Assembly (NCBI GenBank): GCA_009829735.1
Contig: CM020620.1
Span: forward strand, 11,839,420-11,903,419
Length of the DNA stretch: 64,000 nucleotides
Direction: 5' to 3'
Origin: Pyropia yezoensis
Taxonomy: Eukaryota; Rhodophyta; Bangiophyceae; Bangiales; Bangiaceae
Part shown: positions 12,180 through 22,842 of the stretch, piece by piece
Layout: the number at the start of each line of letters is the position of its first letter
How positions within the stretch are numbered: the stretch's first letter is position 1
The notes under the pieces: model-generated
Database searches by the model: none
Seen by the model: the letters and a program-made list of their open reading frames with translations, nothing else
What the model was told of the DNA's origin: nothing
Translations under genes and position numbers: made by a program

Positions 12180-12388
12180 TATATGATGGAGCAGCAGGGG
12201 ATTGGAGTGTTTGAGAAGAGACATTTGGGAGGAGCGGTTGGGTTGCTCCTGTTCTGTCCTCTTCTGTGCTTTGGGAATTACTTGCACCCGTTCACGGGAA
12301 TCCCATTCCTGGCTCCCCAACCCCTCTCTTGTGGTCTGGCGATCTTTGGACACGCAGGCGACTGCACTGTGGCTGTCAAGAGACCAAC

Positions 12389-13173
12389 ATGGCTACCCTC
12401 CCTGGCACGACGGTGCCCGAAGTGGTAGACCCTGCGTCCCTTGACGCATCCCTGATCACCGTGCGGGACGGTGTCCAACCCGGCGTTGTCCTCACGGGCG
12501 AAGGAGACCAGGGCGTGACACCCGGTAGCGGACTGGAGTCTACAGGCGACCAAGTACCGTCTGCTTCGGTTCCTCCGGCTGTCCCTCCTGTGGAGCCACC
12601 CCGGGGTCAACGGCGTTCGAGACCGCTCGAAGCAGGCGACTCCCTACTGTCGGTGCTACTCCTAAACTTCCAGGGATACCCCCTGGTGTGTTTACTCCTG
12701 GACCTACACATGGCAGCTGGGTGTATACTCTTCTTCCTGTGGGCGCTACCAAAACCAGAGGCACCGCAGTGACTGGCTCTACGGGTCCCGCTGGGGCCTC
12801 GACTCCTGGGACCGGTCAAGCTTTTCCTCCCCTGGCGTCCTATGGGGCGGAGAGTTCCAAGACCCGTAACCGGAGCAGCCGGCGGCGGCGGCGTCGTCGT
12901 CGTAACTCGAGCACCAGCCAGACCAGTTCCTACAGCTCCGAGGAGGGATCCGACTGGGACGCGACCCCGGCTCCCACTCGGCGCAGGCTGGTCAAGTTTA
13001 TCTTTCCTTCTCACCAAGTGGCAGCTGTAGCATCCCTGGCCCTGACGTGGCGTCGACCCGGGATGGCGACCAGGAGGCACCAGGTGCCAGGAACCGCCCG
13101 CCGTGTGGGATGGTTGGCGGCCGTGGCCCGTGCCCGGCACTGGGATGCGGTGGACTACGCTATCCACACATGA
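12389..13173 (+). pseudogene. Gag-position ORF, unit 9 (frameshifted)
   Basis: One G lost near 12592 (ctgtggagcc). Carries the A variant at 12624. Confidence 0.6.
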
Positions 13174-13595
13174 GAGAGGGACTTCTGATGGGTTTTTGCA
13201 TATTTGTGTGGGACTTGATTTTGAGAGAATTTGAGTGTGAGATTCGTGAGTGGGAATAGAATTAGTAGTGATAGTGGCCCCCGATCTGACGAGGTTAGAC
13301 TCGGGTCGGGGCCACTCGGGTTGGGGGGGGCTACCTGGCCAACGTGCCGAGGCTCCCCCAGATGCACGTTAAGAGGGACAGCGAGGCGCCCTTGGCCCGC
13401 GCCCTCAGGGAAAAAGACAACTGCGCGTTTGCTTTCCTCTTCCCCGTGTGCACTACCGTGCGTATCTGTTGGCTCTGCCGACATGCACGTGAGGCAGCAG
13501 GCATACCACTCTCGTAGTTCCCCTCTCTGTGCTACCTGTCCCTTTCCCCCGAGGGATACTGACACGTGTCTGAGAGGATCGAGGCTTATACCACA
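13026..13595 (+). repeat. LTR-like block, array copy 10
   Basis: Same block, one G fewer at cactcgggttgg near 13318. Confidence 0.75.
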
Positions 13596-13804
13596 TATAT
13601 GATGGAGCAGCAGGGGATTGGAGTGTTTGAGAAGAGACATTTGGGAGGAGCGGTTGGGTTGCTCCTGTTCTGTCCTCTTCTGTGCTTTGGGAATTACTTG
13701 CACCCGTTCACGGGAATCCCATTCCTGGCTCCCCAACCCCTCTCTTGTGGTCTGGCGATCTTTGGACACGCAGGCGACTGCACTGTGGCTGTCAAGAGAC
13801 CAAC

Positions 13805-14591
13805 ATGGCTACCCTCCCTGGCACGACGGTGCCCGAAGTGGTAGACCCTGCGTCCCTTGACGCATCCCTGATCACCGTGCGGGACGGTGTCCAACCCGGC
13901 GTTGTCCTCACGGGCGAAGGAGACCAGGGCGTGACACCCGGTAGCGGACTGGAGTCTACAGGCGACCAAGTACCGTCTGCTTCGGTTCCTCCGGCTGTCC
14001 CTCCTGTGGGAGCCACCCCGGGGTCAACGGCGTTCGAGACCGCTCGAAGCAGGCGACTCCCTACTGTCGGTGCTACTCCTAAACTTCCAGGGATACCCCC
14101 TGGTGTGTTTACTCCTGGACCTACACATGGCAGCTGGGTGTATACTCTTCTTCCTGTGGGCGCTACCAAAACCAGAGGCACCGCAGTGACTGGCTCTACG
14201 GGTCCCGCTGGGGCCTCGACTCCTGGGATCGGTCAAGCTTTTCCTCCCCTGGCGTCCTATGGGGCGGAGAGTTCCAAGACCCGTAACCGGAGCAGCCGGC
14301 GGCGGCGGCGTCGTCGTCGTAACTCGAGCACCAGCCAGACCAGTTCCTACAGCTCCGAGGAGGGATCCGACTGGGACGCGACCCCGGCTCCCACTCGGCG
14401 CAGGCTGGTCAAGTTTATCTTTCCTTCTCACCAAGTGGCAGCTGTAGCATCCCTGGCCCTGACGTGGCGTCGACCCGGGATGGCGACCAGGAGGCACCAG
14501 GTGCCAGGAACCGCCCGCCGTGTGGGATGGTTGGCGGCCGTGGCCCGTGCCCGGCACTGGGATGCGGTGGGACTACGCTATCCACACATGA
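13805..14591 (+). pseudogene. Gag-position ORF, unit 10 (late frameshift)
   Basis: Extra G near 14571 (gcggtgggact). Carries the A variant at 14040 and one C-to-T change at 14229. Confidence 0.55.
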
Positions 14592-15015
14592 GAGAGGGAC
14601 TTCTGATGGGTTTTTGCATATTTGTGTGGGACTTGATTTTGAGAGAATTTGAGTGTGAGATTCGTGAGTGGGAATAGAATTAGTAGTGATAGTGGCCCCC
14701 GATCTGACGAGGTTAGACTCGGGTCGGGGCCACTCGGGGTTGGGGGGGGGCTACCTGGCCAACGTGCCGAGGCTCCCCCAGATGCACGTTAAGAGGGACA
14801 GCGAGGCGCCCTTGGCCCGCGCCCTCAGGGAAAAAGACAACTGCGCGTTTGCTTTCCTCTTCCCCGTGTGCACTACCGTGCGTATCTGTTGGCTCTGCCG
14901 ACATGCACGTGAGGCAGCAGGCATACCACTCTCGTAGTTCCCCTCTCTGTGCTACCTGTCCCTTTCCCCCGAGGGATACTGACACGTGTCTGAGAGGATC
15001 GAGGCTTATACCACA
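14443..15015 (+). repeat. LTR-like block, array copy 11
   Basis: Same block, including the extra G at 14571. Confidence 0.75.
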
Positions 15016-15224
15016 TATATGATGGAGCAGCAGGGGATTGGAGTGTTTGAGAAGAGACATTTGGGAGGAGCGGTTGGGTTGCTCCTGTTCTGTCCTCTTC
15101 TGTGCTTTGGGAATTACTTGCACCCGTTCACGGGAATCCCATTCCTGGCTCCCCAACCCCTCTCTTGTGGTCTGGCGATCTTTGGACACGCAGGCGACTG
15201 CACTGTGGCTGTCAAGAGACCAAC

Positions 15225-16010
15225 ATGGCTACCCTCCCTGGCACGACGGTGCCCGAAGTGGTAGACCCTGCGTCCCTTGACGCATCCCTGATCACCGTGC
15301 GGGACGGTGTCCAACCCGGCGTTGTCCTCACGGGCGAAGGAGACCAGGGCGTGACACCCGGTAGCGGACTGGAGTCTACAGGCGACCAAGTACCGTCTGC
15401 TTCGGTTCCTCCGGCTGTCCCTCCTGTGGGAGCCACCCCGGGGTCAACGGCGTTCGAGACCGCTCGAAGCAGGCGACTCCCTACTGTCGGTGCTACTCCT
15501 AAACTTCCAGGGATACCCCCTGGTGTGTTTACTCCTGGACCTACACATGGCAGCTGGGTGTATACTCTTCTTCCTGTGGGCGCTACCAAAACCAGAGGCA
15601 CCGCAGTGACTGGCTCTACGGGTCCCGCTGGGGCCTCGACTCCTGGGACCGGTCAAGCTTTTCCTCCCCTGGCGTCCTATGGGGCGGAGAGTTCCAAGAC
15701 CCGTAACCGGAGCAGCCGGCGGCGGCGGCGTCGTCGTCGTAACTCGAGCACCAGCCAGACCAGTTCCTACAGCTCCGAGGAGGGATCCGACTGGGACGCG
15801 ACCCCGGCTCCCACTCGGCGCAGGCTGGTCAAGTTTATCTTTCCTTCTCACCAAGTGGCAGCTGTAGCATCCCTGGCCCTGACGTGGCGTCGACCCGGGA
15901 TGGCGACCAGGAGGCACCAGGTGCCAGGAACCGCCCGCCGTGTGGGATGGTTGGCGGCCGTGGCCCGTGCCCGGCACTGGGATGCGGTGGACTACGCTAT
16001 CCACACATGA
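15225..16010 (+). CDS. Gag-position ORF, unit 11 (intact, 261 aa)
   Basis: Same protein as 1057-1842 with the Ser-to-Thr variant at 15459; frame unbroken. Confidence 0.45.
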   Translation: MATLPGTTVPEVVDPASLDASLITVRDGVQPGVVLTGEGDQGVTPGSGLESTGDQVPSASVPPAVPPVGATPGSTAFETARSRRLPTVGATPKLPGIPPGVFTPGPTHGSWVYTLLPVGATKTRGTAVTGSTGPAGASTPGTGQAFPPLASYGAESSKTRNRSSRRRRRRRRNSSTSQTSSYSSEEGSDWDATPAPTRRRLVKFIFPSHQVAAVASLALTWRRPGMATRRHQVPGTARRVGWLAAVARARHWDAVDYAIHT

Positions 16011-16433
16011 GAGAGGGACTTCTGATGGGTTTTTGCATATTTGTGTGGGACTTGATTTTGAGAGAATTTGAGTGTGAGATTCGTGAGTGGGAATAGAATT
16101 AGTAGTGATAGTGGCCCCCGATCTGACGAGGTTAGACTCGGGTCGGGGCCACTCGGGGTTGGGGGGGGCTACCTGGCCAACGTGCCGAGGCTCCCCCAGA
16201 TGCACGTTAAGAGGGACAGCGAGGCGCCCTTGGCCCGCGCCCTCAGGGAAAAAGACAACTGCGCGTTTGCTTTCCTCTTCCCCGTGTGCACTACCGTGCG
16301 TATCTGTTGGCTCTGCCGACATGCACGTGAGGCAGCAGGCATACCACTCTCGTAGTTCCCCTCTCTGTGCTACCTGTCCCTTTCCCCCGAGGGATACTGA
16401 CACGTGTCTGAGAGGATCGAGGCTTATACCACA
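15863..16433 (+). repeat. LTR-like block, array copy 12
   Basis: Same block, TGTAGC...ACCACA. Confidence 0.75.
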
Positions 16434-16642
16434 TATATGATGGAGCAGCAGGGGATTGGAGTGTTTGAGAAGAGACATTTGGGAGGAGCGGTTGGGTTGC
16501 TCCTGTTCTGTCCTCTTCTGTGCTTTGGGAATTACTTGCACCCGTTCACGGGAATCCCATTCCTGGCTCCCCAACCCCTCTCTTGTGGTCTGGCGATCTT
16601 TGGACACGCAGGCGACTGCACTGTGGCTGTCAAGAGACCAAC

Positions 16643-17428
16643 ATGGCTACCCTCCCTGGCACGACGGTGCCCGAAGTGGTAGACCCTGCGTCCCTTGACG
16701 CATCCCTGATCACCGTGCGGGACGGTGTCCAACCCGGCGTTGTCCTCACGGGCGAAGGAGACCAGGGCGTGACACCCGGTAGCGGACTGGAGTCTACAGG
16801 CGACCAAGTACCGTCTGCTTCGGTTCCTCCGGCTGTCCCTCCTGTGGGAGCCACCCCGGGGTCAACGGCGTTCGAGTCCGCTCGAAGCAGGCGACTCCCT
16901 ACTGTCGGTGCTACTCCTAAACTTCCAGGGATACCCCCTGGTGTGTTTACTCCTGGACCTACACATGGCAGCTGGGTGTATACTCTTCTTCCTGTGGGCG
17001 CTACCAAAACCAGAGGCACCGCAGTGACTGGCTCTACGGGTCCCGCTGGGGCCTCGACTCCTGGGACCGGTCAAGCTTTTCCTCCCCTGGCGTCCTATGG
17101 GGCGGAGAGTTCCAAGACCCGTAACCGGAGCAGCCGGCGGCGGCGGCGTCGTCGTCGTAACTCGAGCACCAGCCAGACCAGTTCCTCCAGCTTCGAGGAG
17201 GGATCTGACTGGGACGCGACCCCGGCTCCCACTCGGCGCAGGCTGGTCAAGTTTATCTTTCCTTCTCACCAAGTGGCAGCTGTAGCATCCCTGGCCCTGA
17301 CGTGGCGTCGACCCGGGATGGCGACCAGGAGGCACCAGGTGCCAGGAACCGCCCGCCGTGTGGGATGGTTGGCGGCCGTGGCCCGTGCCCGGCACTGGGA
17401 TGCGGTGGACTACGCTATCCACACATGA
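16643..17428 (+). CDS. Gag-position ORF, unit 12 (intact, 261 aa, edge variant)
   Basis: Same protein as 1057-1842, frame unbroken. It has a private cluster of substitutions at 17186-17208 (serine/acidic stretch), consistent with less homogenisation near the array edge. Confidence 0.45.
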   Translation: MATLPGTTVPEVVDPASLDASLITVRDGVQPGVVLTGEGDQGVTPGSGLESTGDQVPSASVPPAVPPVGATPGSTAFESARSRRLPTVGATPKLPGIPPGVFTPGPTHGSWVYTLLPVGATKTRGTAVTGSTGPAGASTPGTGQAFPPLASYGAESSKTRNRSSRRRRRRRRNSSTSQTSSSSFEEGSDWDATPAPTRRRLVKFIFPSHQVAAVASLALTWRRPGMATRRHQVPGTARRVGWLAAVARARHWDAVDYAIHT

Positions 17429-17852
17429 GAGAGGGACTTCTGATGGGTTTTTGCATATTTGTGTGGGACTTGATTTTGAGAGAATTTGAGTGTGAGATTC
17501 GTGAGTGGGAATAGAATTAGTAGTGATAGTGGCCCCCGATCTGACGAGGTTAGACTCGGGTCGGGGCCACTCGGGGTTGGGGGGGGGCTACCTGGCCAAC
17601 GTGCCGAGGCTCCCCCAGATGCACGTTAAGAGGGACAGCGAGGCGCCCTTGGCCCGCGCCCTCAGGGAAAAAGACAACTGCGCGTTTGCTTTCCTCTTCC
17701 CCGTGTGCACTACCGTGCGTATCTGTTGGCTCTGCCGACATGCACGTGAGGCAGCAGGCATACCACTCTCGTAGTTCCCCTCTCTGTGCTACCTGTCCCT
17801 TTCCCCCGAGGGATACTGACACGTGTCTGAGAGGATCGAGGCTTATACCACA
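17281..17852 (+). repeat. LTR-like block, array copy 13 (last, 572 bp)
   Basis: Last complete LTR of the array, same 572-bp length as copy 1. Confidence 0.75.
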
Positions 17853-18061
17853 TATATGATGGAGCAGCAGGGGATTGGAGTGTTTGAGAAGAGACATTTG
17901 GGAGGAGCGGTTGGGTTGCTCCTGTTCTGTCCTCTTCTGTGCTTTGGGAATTACTTGCACCCGTTCACGGGAATCCCATTCCTGGCTCCCCAACCCCTCT
18001 CTTGTGGTCTGGCGATCTTTGGACACGCAGGCGACTGCACTGTGGCTGTCAAGAGACCAAC

Positions 18062-18232
18062 ATGGCTACCCTCCCTGGCACGACGGTGCCCGAAGGGGTA
18101 GACCCCGCGTCCCTTGACGCATCCCTGGTCACCGCGGGGGACGGTGCCCAACACGGCGTTCTCCCTACGGGCGAAGCAGACCTGGGCGTGACACCCGGTA
18201 GCGGACTGGAGTCTACAGGCGGCCAAGCACCC
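18062..18232 (+). pseudogene. Diverged gag-position fragment at the array edge
   Basis: Begins with the same ATGGCTACCC but from about 18094 carries many substitutions relative to the other units (for example PEVVDP becomes PEGVDP, DGVQPG becomes DGAQHG). Similarity ends near 18232, where unrelated sequence begins. This is probably a remnant of a different family member marking the array junction. Confidence 0.6.
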
Positions 18233-18306
18233 GCTCGAGCAACTCTTCTCTCCGCCTCTTCACTCCTCACTCCTCCCCAGACTCTCATCCTTCTTGCCTC
18301 CAAGTA

Positions 18307-18858
18307 CTACTCCCGGCGCGGACGCTGCGCCGCGGGAGCGTCCTCCAGCGCCGCCTCCGCAGCACGACGAGACCCAGAGGAAGGCTGGATGACGTAGTGC
18401 GGTGGGCGAGGTGCTTCCATGTACCCCGCCACCGGAGCAGTACCGGTAGTCGCCGGGCGCTCCCGCTCATCCAGATACACCTGCCGGCGTCCCTGGAAGC
18501 TAGTGAAGGTCCCTAACCATTGCTGGGCCAAGCCATGCCGCTTCAAGGTCCCTAGAAGCTCACCAACCACCGGGCTGTCCGACATCTGGCCGCTGTCCGC
18601 GCAAGCAAACACCCGGTCGACCACGTCGTTCAAGACGCAGACAACCATTTCGGGAGGACCAGAGAGGTTATGAGAGCACGTGGTGCCCGGAGAGGGACCC
18701 ATGTAGGCGCGGGAGCAGGAGAAGGACTGTCGACCGTGGGGTGCGGGGGACAGGCCGGGAGGACCACTGCACTGGGGGACGCGCGGGATTTGGGCCACCA
18801 CCCGGCGAGACACACAGGGGCTGCGAGGGACGGCGGTCAGAGCGGTGCTTGAGGGCAT
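18307..18858 (-). CDS. Unrecognised 183-aa protein
   Basis: No family recognised. The ATG at 18858 was preferred over an upstream in-frame GTG because a TATA box lies about 55 bp upstream on the same strand. The N-terminal half is Pro/Ser/Cys-rich; the middle (VVCVLNDVVDRVFACADSG... GELLGTLKRHGLAQQWLG) reads like an ordinary folded helical segment; the C-terminus is Ala/Arg/Glu-rich. Stop is TAG. The 3' end lies about 75 bp from the LTR-array edge, so it could be a gene truncated by, or captured next to, the array. No signal peptide or membrane segment is seen. Confidence 0.45.
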   Translation of the reverse strand: MPSSTALTAVPRSPCVSRRVVAQIPRVPQCSGPPGLSPAPHGRQSFSCSRAYMGPSPGTTCSHNLSGPPEMVVCVLNDVVDRVFACADSGQMSDSPVVGELLGTLKRHGLAQQWLGTFTSFQGRRQVYLDERERPATTGTAPVAGYMEAPRPPHYVIQPSSGSRRAAEAALEDAPAAQRPRRE

Positions 18859-18913
18859 GGGGGCATAGGTAGGGCTGCTCACGCGGGCAAGCCGCGGAGG
18901 GCGACGGAGAAGG

Positions 18914-18921
18914 TATATATA
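18914..18921 (-). promoter_or_regulatory. TATA box for the minus-strand gene
   Basis: Palindromic GTATATATAC sits about 55 bp upstream of the ATG at 18858, leaving room for a start site about 30 bp downstream and a short leader. Confidence 0.5.
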
Positions 18922-18922
18922 C

Positions 18923-19556
18923 CCTTCTCATTGAAGTGTCTGGACCCGACGCCCGTGCATCCGTGGTCACCTCCGCGGGTGTGTCGGTTCCCTACACGCG
19001 TCCGACTTCCCCACCCCCCCCACCCTGGTGCACCACCCCCGCTCCACTGAAAACCAAGCTCATCGACATTTCCGTCAGCTGACTTTTGAAGATCTTCTTC
19101 CTTAACCTTATATCTGCTGTCCTCCTGACCACTGCCATGACCAGGATGGTCCGTCGCGTGCAGGCTGTGGATGTGTTGCTGCTACTTTTGGCCTTTCCCC
19201 CTGGCCCTAAGCTCGCCGCAGCCCACGAGGCTGCACGTACTTGGCTTTTGGCAAGTAGACCCCCGGACGGGCAAGTGGACGGCCCGCCTTCGCCGTGGGT
19301 CCATCATGAACTTGGAAGACGGTTCTGCAGCTAGCGCGTCGCTGGCATCTTCGGGCCGTGCACATTCGGTTATGCGGACGTTGCCACGCAAGTGGGCCCA
19401 CCGGGAGCGCTTTGCACCGTTTTCTTTGGCAGGCGAACGTGACGGACGTTTCCAGACTGTAGCGCTACGGCCGGGTATGCTGCGACTCGCTGCGTATGTG
19501 GATCAAACGGTAGGCTGTCCCGGCAGCGCAAGATGGTGATCAAATTCAAGGTGGTA
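18923..19556. other. Intergenic, no supported gene
   Basis: A 122-codon frame (19171-19539, +) begins at a non-ATG codon and has no recognisable domain. I do not annotate it as a gene. Confidence 0.4.
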
Positions 19557-20541
19557 CAGTGCGTACGCAATTATGTCCAGGGGTGTCCCCAAGAAGAAGC
19601 CCGCTTCTGTACGGCACCGTTCGGAGCCGGTACAGTACTGTTCCGAAGTGATGTACGATCAAGTAATGCGACTTGGCATCTGGCGAGAAGAATCGTGATA
19701 GTGATGGTACAAAGTACAAGAACTTCTCTCATGACTTGGGCAGGAACAGTGTAGAGGGGGCGGCGGACAGAGGACGCGGACGGCGTCTGCGACAAGGAGG
19801 ATAGCCGTGAACGAGGAGAGTGAAGGGGAGAGGGGGGACGAAAGGTACGGGGAACGGGAGGGCGGTGGATGAGGATGGTTGCAGATCAAACCTCTTTGGG
19901 GCACACGGAGTGTAAGGGGACCGCTGGGGTTCTGGTAGGCAGCTGGATGAAGCGACGTGGACGGGAGTGGCCAGGCCCGCGGAGTATGTATCTGGAGATG
20001 TAAGTGCTGTCTCGGCAAGCGTACAAGAGCAATAAAAAGGCATGGGAACGGCTCACTCGTCATCCAGAGTTTGGGTGGGGGGGAGAATCGGCAGGGGGGG
20101 GGGGAGCCCGAAGCGGCGGGGGGCGTTCAGGGGAGAGGGAAGTCATACCAACATCCACAAAACGTGAAGCGCAAACAGTTTAACAGCACCGACGTATTAC
20201 ACTACCAAAGTGAAGCGGCGTGGTCTTGGAAGGCAGTCGCGAGACGGTCAAGCGTTGATAACGCGGTACAGTACTGCGCGAGAGAAGCGGTCCACGACGA
20301 TGGCACCCGTGTCGTCGCCGATTTCTCGGCTGTGGCCCACCGCCGCCAGGCGATGCCTTGGTCGTGCTCCCAGGATTTCATGTAAGTGCTGCAAATTTTG
20401 TGCAATGCCCCAGAAGATGGTCAGAAAAATACACTATCGGCATTTCGCGGTACAATGCTGAGGAGCCTTCTCGTGCGTTGTTCGGCTCGTTGGTATCCAG
20501 GGGTGGATGTAAACGAGCCCGATATGATCGCGTACGCACTG
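19557..20541. mobile_element. Tc1/mariner-type MITE with TA target duplication (985 bp)
   Basis: Both ends are bounded by TA. The left end reads CAGTGCGTACGCAATTATGTC; the reverse complement of the right end reads CAGTGCGTACGCGATCATATC. That gives terminal inverted repeats of about 21 bp with three mismatches. TA duplication and CAGT-type termini are known features of the Tc1/mariner superfamily. There is no transposase ORF inside, so the element is non-autonomous. Internal GGTACAGTACTG-like motifs (about 19629 and 20265) echo the ends. A short hairpin (TTCGGA...TCCGAA) lies near 19619-19646. Confidence 0.65.
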
Positions 20542-22771
20542 TACGGTACTTGAGAGCGCGTCTGGTCTGAGACAGGAGAGGGGGGTGGCGGCGGTCCTTG
20601 GTGAAAGCCAGCCGGGCGATAATGCAAGGCTGCTGGGAGGGGGGCCGGGTGGGGGGGGGTGCCGGCGGCAGCCAATGGTGTGCGGACTTTTCTTGCTCTG
20701 CTATTAGCTTGATGGCTCAGAGGGTGGCGCGCAGGCTCTGTTGGGTGGGTGTGCCATCTAGATACACACCCGGGTCACAATCTCTTGTACAACTTTCGAG
20801 TCTGCTTTGCAGATGCAGCTGCTTAACTCCGACAGATATGCAACACACAAAGCACACTTCGACTCATGCGACTGTCCTACACTACAGGTGCGCATGTAAC
20901 GGTGCACTCCCCCCGTCTCACAACTAGCGGCACTGCTCTGTCCGCACTCCTCCCATATCAGCACTAGCGGCACTGTTCTGTCCGCTCGTCCTCTTCTCTC
21001 CCGACGCCACCAGTTCGCCGAGAAAGCGCGCTCAACATCAGTGGAAGCTACTGTAAAGCTTTAGTGGCGGAAGTAGGCGCAGACGAGTCGCTCCCCCGGC
21101 AGCCAGTGGCGCCGTTGCCGATTTCTGGTGGAGACAGCCCCGCCACCGCAGGTGCAACACGCGCAGCGACGGGGGTGCCGGGTGAACCTCTCCGACCTCA
21201 GTACTCGGCGCCGAAGTGCATCGTCCGAAACAGCGAGCCTGCGACGCGTGCCAGACAGCAGCAAGCTCGCGCCGACAGCGCCCCTCACCGTCCTCTCCCA
21301 TGGGGGGTCATAGCGGCGGTACCCACGAAGCAGTCTACTCATTGACAGCACACGTCCCTTCGTCATGTGCCCCCAAGGAGACGTGGTTCCCGGCAAAGGG
21401 AATGGCTGAGCCCATCCTGCTCTGTAGCTGATGCGCAATGGGTTGCTACAAGTGCGGCTAGTGAGGTGAATAGACGGGAGTTCCAGACAGCAGAAGAGCG
21501 TATTTTAAATTAAACTATATACGACGCAAGGTTTTCTCCGGTACCGGTCCAGTGACCTGTGGTGCGGTATGTATGTAACGGGCCATGGGCTTGTGATATC
21601 CAGGCGAGCCATCGCGCCATCCCTCGCTGACATCAAGGATAGACCCCCTGCCTTGCTGTCTAGTTAGGAGCTGTGGCATCCAATGGAAAGCCCAGCGGGT
21701 TCTTGCAGAGGCGCGAACGTCCGATAGTCCAGACAGTCCAGCGGTGCAGCTCTCGAGCGAGGATCTGGCCAGGTCTTCGGAGAACACTGTTGGTGCACGC
21801 CATGACAAGGTCTCCGCTCAGCTCTCAGCCAGAAACAAACGCCGCCGTGGGTGGGTGATTTCCATTGACGCTGTCGTCTGATCAGGCAAGGTCTGACTCC
21901 GTGGGGCGCACGGGATTGGCTGCCTTCGTCCCTAACCTGGATTATTTCTCTCAAACATAAGGACGCCCGACCGGAGGGCCTGACACCACCCAACCGCGGA
22001 GTGCACAGCACACAGCAAGGACATGCGCGAGAGCCAGGAAGGGCTGCGTTCGATGTTCCGGGACACGCACGGTGCTTGGGAGGGAGAGCTGACGGCAGAT
22101 CGGTCAGACCGAGCGGAGGCCGACGCTCGCCCTGCCGAGAGTCCTTGCAACACGAGGCGTTCCCCTCAACCTCTGTTTCTGGTGATAGGTTTCTCATGGC
22201 TGCTACACAGTCACGGGCCGTTGTTTGGCTCTTCTTGATGGTGCGGTTGCGTCGGCTCGATGGGTTTTTTCCGCTCTCCATAGCAGGGAGAAGCGCGGGG
22301 GGGGGTCCTTCCTTGTTGACGCGCGCGTGGCCAGCCAGCGCGTCCACGCCCGCCCACCCGCCTTGCTGGCTGCGCTGGATCCTATATTTATCGCCAGGCT
22401 TCCTTACCGAGGTGCGCTCGATCATCCGCGTGCGGGGGGGCAGTACGCAAGACCTCGTAGTCTTGACATTCCCTGCCAGTGTCCCCGAACCCGCCTGTGT
22501 CTTCCCCACGCATCCAACGATACAGCACCTCTTCTGTGTACAAGCCCCGCTCTTCGGACGTACGTATTGACACTGCTCGATGGACAGAGGTGGAGCGAGT
22601 ACTGCCCAGTGCGAGCTCGCGCTTCGCAACCGGCGCATGGTACTTGAACTGCATGTCACCTGCTTTCACTCTCTCCCGTTTCGCCTCTCATGTGTGGGCA
22701 CGCGCGCTTACCTCGCCGACGCCACACTCCACGACGCTGCCCAACTTTCACCAGACGGGCATCCCCCCACT
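20542..22771. other. Intergenic, mixed-composition spacer
   Basis: Several frames of 90-330 codons exist on both strands (longest 21664-22659, minus), but none has a good start, a domain or a partner promoter. The AT-rich patch at 21495-21530 is the only compositional feature. I see no gene I can support. Confidence 0.4.
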
Positions 22772-22779
22772 GTATAGAA
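22772..22779 (+). promoter_or_regulatory. TATA-like element upstream of the bZIP gene
   Basis: GTATAGAA about 65 bp before the ATG at 22843; the only TATA-like match in the preceding 150 bp. Confidence 0.35.
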
Positions 22780-22842
22780 CCTTATGCTAACCTGTCGACG
22801 TCGGGTCCATCAGTGACTTGGCACCTACTCCATACGGACCTC

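Larger units (their letters stand above)
1..18232 (+). repeat. Tandem array of LTR plus gag-fragment units (~1,418 bp, 12 full spacers)
   Basis: Head-to-tail array entered mid-unit at base 1, so it continues to the left. Each unit has a block of about 572 bp beginning TGTAGCATCC and ending TTATACCACA (LTR-like), a leader of about 210 bp, and a coding segment that starts at ATGGCTACCC and runs directly into the next LTR. Unit spacing read from repeated landmarks is 1,408-1,420 bp. By eye the units are almost identical, differing mainly by 1-nt indels in homopolymers and a few substitutions. The same 572-bp block occurs diverged and inverted at 63083-63654 next to a polypurine tract, which is why I call it an LTR. 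The array looks like an internally deleted LTR retroelement amplified in tandem. Homology ends near 18232. Confidence 0.85.

Noticed and set aside
15444..16607. 387-codon minus-strand frame across an array unit
   Set aside because: Antisense to the LTR and gag-position segment, broken in most other units; no domain.
21664..22659. 331-codon minus-strand frame
   Set aside because: No convincing start, mixed composition, plus strand equally open at 22001-22570.
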